Shown here piece after piece: positions 12,903 through 14,853 of a DNA stretch of 14,853 bases (position 1 is its first letter; every line of letters starts with the position of its first letter). The translations under genes and the position numbers were made by a program. The notes under the pieces were generated by a model. It was not told where the DNA came from. It did not search any database and saw only the letters and a list, made by a program, of their open reading frames with translations. The stretch is from Anaerolinea sp. (GTDB taxonomy: Bacteria; Chloroflexota; Anaerolineae; JAAEKA01): positions 1-14,853 of the forward strand of contig JACSRL010000339.1 of NCBI GenBank assembly GCA_014879765.1. Direction: 5' to 3'.

Positions 12903-14204
12903 CGCCACCCGACTCAGGTCACGCGGAAACAGCGTCGCCAGCCGCAGGTTGGGCAGCTCCAGCAACTGCATCAGCAGCCGCTCCAGGCCGATGGCGAAGC
13001 CGCCGTGGGGGGGCATGCCGCAGCGAAAGGCTTCCAGATAGCTCTCGAAAGGCGCTGTCGGATAGCCGGCCCGCTCCAGCGCGGCCAGATAGTCGCCGTA
13101 GCGGTGTAGCCGCTGCCCGCCGGTGATCAGCTCCACGCCGCGAAAGAGCAGGTCGAAGGAGTTGCTGTAGCCAGGCCGGCCAGGGTCGGGGTGCGTATAG
13201 AATGGCCGCTTGACCATGGGGTAGCCGGTGACGAAGAGGAAGTCGCTGCCGTGCTGCTCCTGCGCCCAGGCGCCCAGCCAGCGCTCGTCCTGGGGTGACA
13301 GGTCCGGCTCGCCGCGCACGTCCACGCCGTGGCGCTGCAAGATCAGCTCCTGCGCCTCGGCGAAGTGGATGTGCGGGATCGCAGCCGGTGTGACCGGCAG
13401 ACGCGCCTCCAGCAGCGCCAGCTCGGCCGCGCAGTTGTTCTCCAGCCGGCTGAGGATGCCCGCGATCACCTCCCTCACCAGCGCCATGACGGTGAAGTGG
13501 TTCTCGATGAAGCCGAACTCCACGTCCAGGCTGACGTACTCGTTGACGTGGCGGGTGGTGTCGTGCGGCTCGGCGCGGAAGACCGGCCCCACCTCGAAGA
13601 CCCGCTCGAAGACGCCCACCATGATCTGCTTGTAGAACTGGGGACTCTGCGCCAGGTAGGCGGGGCGGCCGAAATAGTCGAGTTGGAAGACGTTGCTGCC
13701 GCTCTCGGTGGCCGAGGCCACGATCTTGGGGGTCTGGATCTCGCTGAAGCCACGCGCACCCAGCACAGCGCGGAAGCCGGCCATGGCCTCGGCCGCCAAC
13801 CGGAAGACCGCGCGCCGCGCCGGGTGGCGGTTGGCGACCACCGCGTGATCCAACAGCGTGGGCAGGCTGGCCTTGAGCTGGCGCTTGTGCAGCGGCAGCG
13901 GCAGCGCCTCCGTCACCGGCGTGATCGCCGCCACGGCCAGTTGACGCAGTTCCACGCCGCCCGGCGCCTGGGCTTCGGCCGTGACCGTGCCCTCCAGCGC
14001 CAGCACCGTCTCCAGGCCCGCGCCGGCCGCCAGCAGCGGCGCCAGCTCCGCCTCATCCTCGCTGACGGCCTGCACCGTGCCCCAGCCGTCGCGCACGACC
14101 AGGAAGGTCACGCCGCCCATGCGCCGCAGCGCGTGCAGCCAGCCCTGCACCCGCACGCGCTGGCCAATGTGTTCTTTGATTTGTGTGGTTGGTATTCGGT
14201 CCAT
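12897..14204 (-). CDS. aspS: Aspartyl-tRNA synthetase, archaeal type, probably non-discriminating
   Basis: This class IIb synthetase charges tRNA(Asp) and probably tRNA(Asn). The 435 residues match the short archaeal/eukaryotic-type AspRS, lacking the GAD insertion of the roughly 590-residue bacterial form. An OB-fold anticodon-binding domain occupies about 1-100 (VRVQGWLHALRRMGG). Motif 1 lies near 152 (GFSEIQTPKIV), motif 2 at 208-232 (VFRAEPHDTTRHVNEYVSLD) and motif 3 at 401-412 (GGFAIGLERLLM). His24 sits where discriminating archaeal enzymes have Trp, so it likely also makes Asp-tRNA(Asn) for GatCAB; this is inference. The ATG at 14204 has an AGAGGT Shine-Dalgarno. An aspartate T-box leader lies upstream, separated from the start by about 160 bases of heptamer repeats. 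Confidence 0.95.
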   Translation of the reverse strand: MDRIPTTQIKEHIGQRVRVQGWLHALRRMGGVTFLVVRDGWGTVQAVSEDEAELAPLLAAGAGLETVLALEGTVTAEAQAPGGVELRQLAVAAITPVTEALPLPLHKRQLKASLPTLLDHAVVANRHPARRAVFRLAAEAMAGFRAVLGARGFSEIQTPKIVASATESGSNVFQLDYFGRPAYLAQSPQFYKQIMVGVFERVFEVGPVFRAEPHDTTRHVNEYVSLDVEFGFIENHFTVMALVREVIAGILSRLENNCAAELALLEARLPVTPAAIPHIHFAEAQELILQRHGVDVRGEPDLSPQDERWLGAWAQEQHGSDFLFVTGYPMVKRPFYTHPDPGRPGYSNSFDLLFRGVELITGGQRLHRYGDYLAALERAGYPTAPFESYLEAFRCGMPPHGGFAIGLERLLMQLLELPNLRLATLFPRDLSRVAP

Positions 14205-14224
14205 GTTTACCTCTGTGTAAATCC

Positions 14225-14365
14225 GTAACGAGTAACTCGTAACTCGTAACCGGAGGGTTGTGCCGCGGTGGAGATTGGCTCTGAATTACGAGTAACCCGT
14301 AACCGGAAAATCATGCCATGGCGGAGACCATCTCCGGGTTACGAGTTACTCGTTACGAGTTACGC
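14225..14365. repeat. Heptamer repeats between the T-box terminator and aspS
   Basis: Three groups are seen: GTAACGA, GTAACTC, GTAACTC, GTAACCGG (14225-14253); ATTACGA, GTAACCC, GTAACCGG (14285-14306); and inverted GTTACGA, GTTACTC, GTTACGA, GTTACGC (14338-14365). The segments 14290-14306 and 14334-14351 are complementary apart from one substitution and one extra base, so a stable hairpin of about 17 pairs can form in the aspS leader after the T-box terminator. The core before the third group reads GAGACCATCTCCGG. Confidence 0.9.
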
Positions 14366-14367
14366 AA

Positions 14368-14400
14368 AACGCCCTCATCCTACAGGAGGACGAGGGCGTT
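14368..14400 (-). terminator. Intrinsic terminator of the aspS T-box leader
   Basis: On the minus strand AACGCCCTCGTCCT pairs with AGGATGAGGGCGTT (14 pairs including one G-U) around the loop CCTGT and runs into a short T tract (GTTTTG). This is the terminator that competes with the antiterminator containing the T-box sequence just upstream. Confidence 0.85.
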
Positions 14401-14535
14401 GCAAAACCTTCGTGGTGCCACCACCATTTGCCCCGGCTGGGGCCTTGGCCGGCTCAGCGCCCAGACGGCGGTGTGAGGGGACGAAGCCGTTGCGCGGTAA
14501 CGGGCGCATCCCGGAGCGGGCTAGTGGCCAGCGAG

Positions 14536-14556
14536 CAGTAAACAGTGGGCAGTGGG
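14536..14556. repeat. Second heptamer type inside the T-box linker
   Basis: CAGTAAA, CAGTGGG and CAGTGGG follow one another exactly at 14536-14556 and continue partially as CAACT. They lie between Stem I and Stem III of the T-box RNA. The unit (GTRRRCA) differs from the GTRANNC family but has the same 7-bp period. Confidence 0.7.
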
Positions 14557-14748
14557 CAACTCAATCTCCGGCACGGTTCACCCTCTACTGGTCTGTCAAC
14601 TGCTCGTGACGTTCACCCGTCGGCTCAGGGGTGTCATCGCAGGGGGCCGGCGGCGACGCTTGCAGCTTGAACGTCGCTCTCTGGACGCCGGAGGGATCCC
14701 TTCGACCTGTCCCCGTCACAGCCGATGGCTCTGTTCGATTGTGGCGCC

Positions 14749-14777
14749 ATGGTAGCACCGATGGCGCAAGCTGTCAA
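14749..14777 (-). promoter_or_regulatory. Promoter of the aspS T-box transcript
   Basis: On the minus strand a perfect -35 TTGACA (14772-14777) is followed after exactly 17 bases by TACCAT (14749-14754, 4/6 of -10). Transcription would begin near 14743, just before T-box Stem I, giving a leader of about 375 bases to the terminator. Confidence 0.65.
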
Positions 14778-14786
14778 CTGTGCATC

Positions 14787-14816
14787 TGGACAGCATGGCG
14801 CTTCCGGGGCTATAAT
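14787..14816 (+). promoter_or_regulatory. Divergent promoter reading off the contig end
   Basis: TGGACA (14787-14792, 5/6 of -35), an 18-base spacer and a perfect TATAAT (14811-14816) form a strong sigma70-type promoter on the plus strand. It is back-to-back with the aspS promoter. The gene or RNA it drives is lost because genomic sequence ends two to four bases later. Confidence 0.5.
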
Positions 14817-14818
14817 GG

Positions 14819-14853
14819 CTGTCTCTTATACACATCTGACGCTGCCGACGACG
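14819..14853 (+). other. Nextera transposase adapter contamination, not genomic
   Basis: CTGTCTCTTATACACATCT at 14819-14837 is the synthetic hyperactive Tn5 mosaic end. It is followed at 14838-14851 by GACGCTGCCGACGA, the reverse complement of the Nextera Read 1 adapter tail. The final CG would be the first bases of a sample index. The native IS50 outer end differs in the mosaic positions and is not followed by this tail, so this is library adapter left by incomplete trimming. Genomic sequence ends at about 14818. Confidence 0.98.

Larger units (their letters stand above)
14368..14743 (-). ncRNA. T-box riboswitch, aspartate (GAC) specifier, controlling aspS
   Basis: T-box leaders sense uncharged tRNA and let transcription continue into synthetase genes. 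Stem I is clear. The base helix TCGGCT/AGCCGA (14720-14725 with 14620-14625) and GGGG/CCCC (14711-14714 with 14628-14631) flank a GTGAC/TG kink-turn-like internal loop. Next comes the specifier loop (ACAGGTCGA / GCGATGACA), then CCGGCG/CGCCGG around the typical CAGAGAG segment. The apical hairpin is GCGACG/CGTCGC with loop TTCAAGCTGCAAG. The specifier reads GAC (14635-14633), an Asp codon followed by A. A Stem III hairpin (CCGTT/AACGG) follows. The T-box GTGG-TGGC-ACCACG has the UGGC bulge at 14420-14417, complementary to a GCCA tRNA end, matching the G73 discriminator of tRNA(Asp). The terminator is at 14368-14400. Heptamer-like CAGTGGG repeats sit in the linker. Confidence 0.88.

Noticed and set aside
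13329..14228. A 299-codon plus-strand frame across aspS
   Set aside because: It is a shadow of aspS with no start signal or recognisable domain.
14819..14837. Possible Tn5/IS50 end
   Set aside because: The sequence is the synthetic mosaic end followed by the Illumina Nextera adapter tail, not an IS50 end with transposase.

Overview
This 14.85-kb window is almost certainly one whole metagenome contig. Its last ~35 bases are an Illumina Nextera transposase adapter, so genomic sequence ends near 14,818. Base composition is high-GC with strong GC3 bias, which produces long but spurious antisense open frames. The gene types are bacterial. An archaeal-type AspRS behind a T-box leader, together with heptamer repeats between genes, would suit a Chloroflexota (Caldilinea/Anaerolineae-like) genome. 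That assignment is inference; there is no rRNA or other marker here.

Layout. Positions 1-69 (-) hold the start of a truncated gene with a signal-peptide-like N-terminus, diverging from hslO (265-1176, +). Next on + come a DUF4139-type protein (1375-3324), a YbaK-family deacylase four bases after it (3329-3832) and a small dual-specificity-type phosphatase (4032-4517). From there to 14204 every gene is on the - strand. In transcription order these are: aspS (14204-12897); an AlbA_2/HATPase protein (12781-11585); two tandem AlaDH/PNT-superfamily paralogs (11526-10402 and 10264-9119); a 120-residue protein overlapping a C39-like cysteine peptidase (9038-8258) with its own promoter and lower GC; recJ (8196-6457); an AbrB-type regulator overlapping a two-TM membrane protein (6378-5883); and, beyond a repeat-rich gap, a NagD-type HAD phosphatase (5538-4732).

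Two things stand out. First, an aspartate T-box riboswitch lies at 14743-14368 (-) upstream of aspS. It has a promoter, a Stem I with a GAC specifier, a UGGC T-box bulge and an intrinsic terminator. Second, a family of degenerate 7-bp repeats (GTRANNC, ending in a CCGGAA-type core) fills many intergenic regions. In six genes (hslO, ybaK, the phosphatase, the HAD gene, the membrane-protein gene and aspS) the annotated stop codon itself lies inside the first heptamers, always in the same orientation relative to the gene. Many of these spacers carry a second, inverted copy facing the first, so they can fold into long imperfect hairpins. Other repeats are a 63-bp tandem duplication between the AlaDH paralogs and a 14-bp inverted pair in the 5.7-5.8 kb gap.

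Most genes are housekeeping: redox chaperone, tRNA charging and proofreading, and DNA repair. No mobile-element gene, CRISPR array, tRNA or rRNA was recognised. The least explained protein-coding parts are the C39-like peptidase with its partner, the paired AlaDH-like enzymes, and the AbrB/membrane-protein pair.
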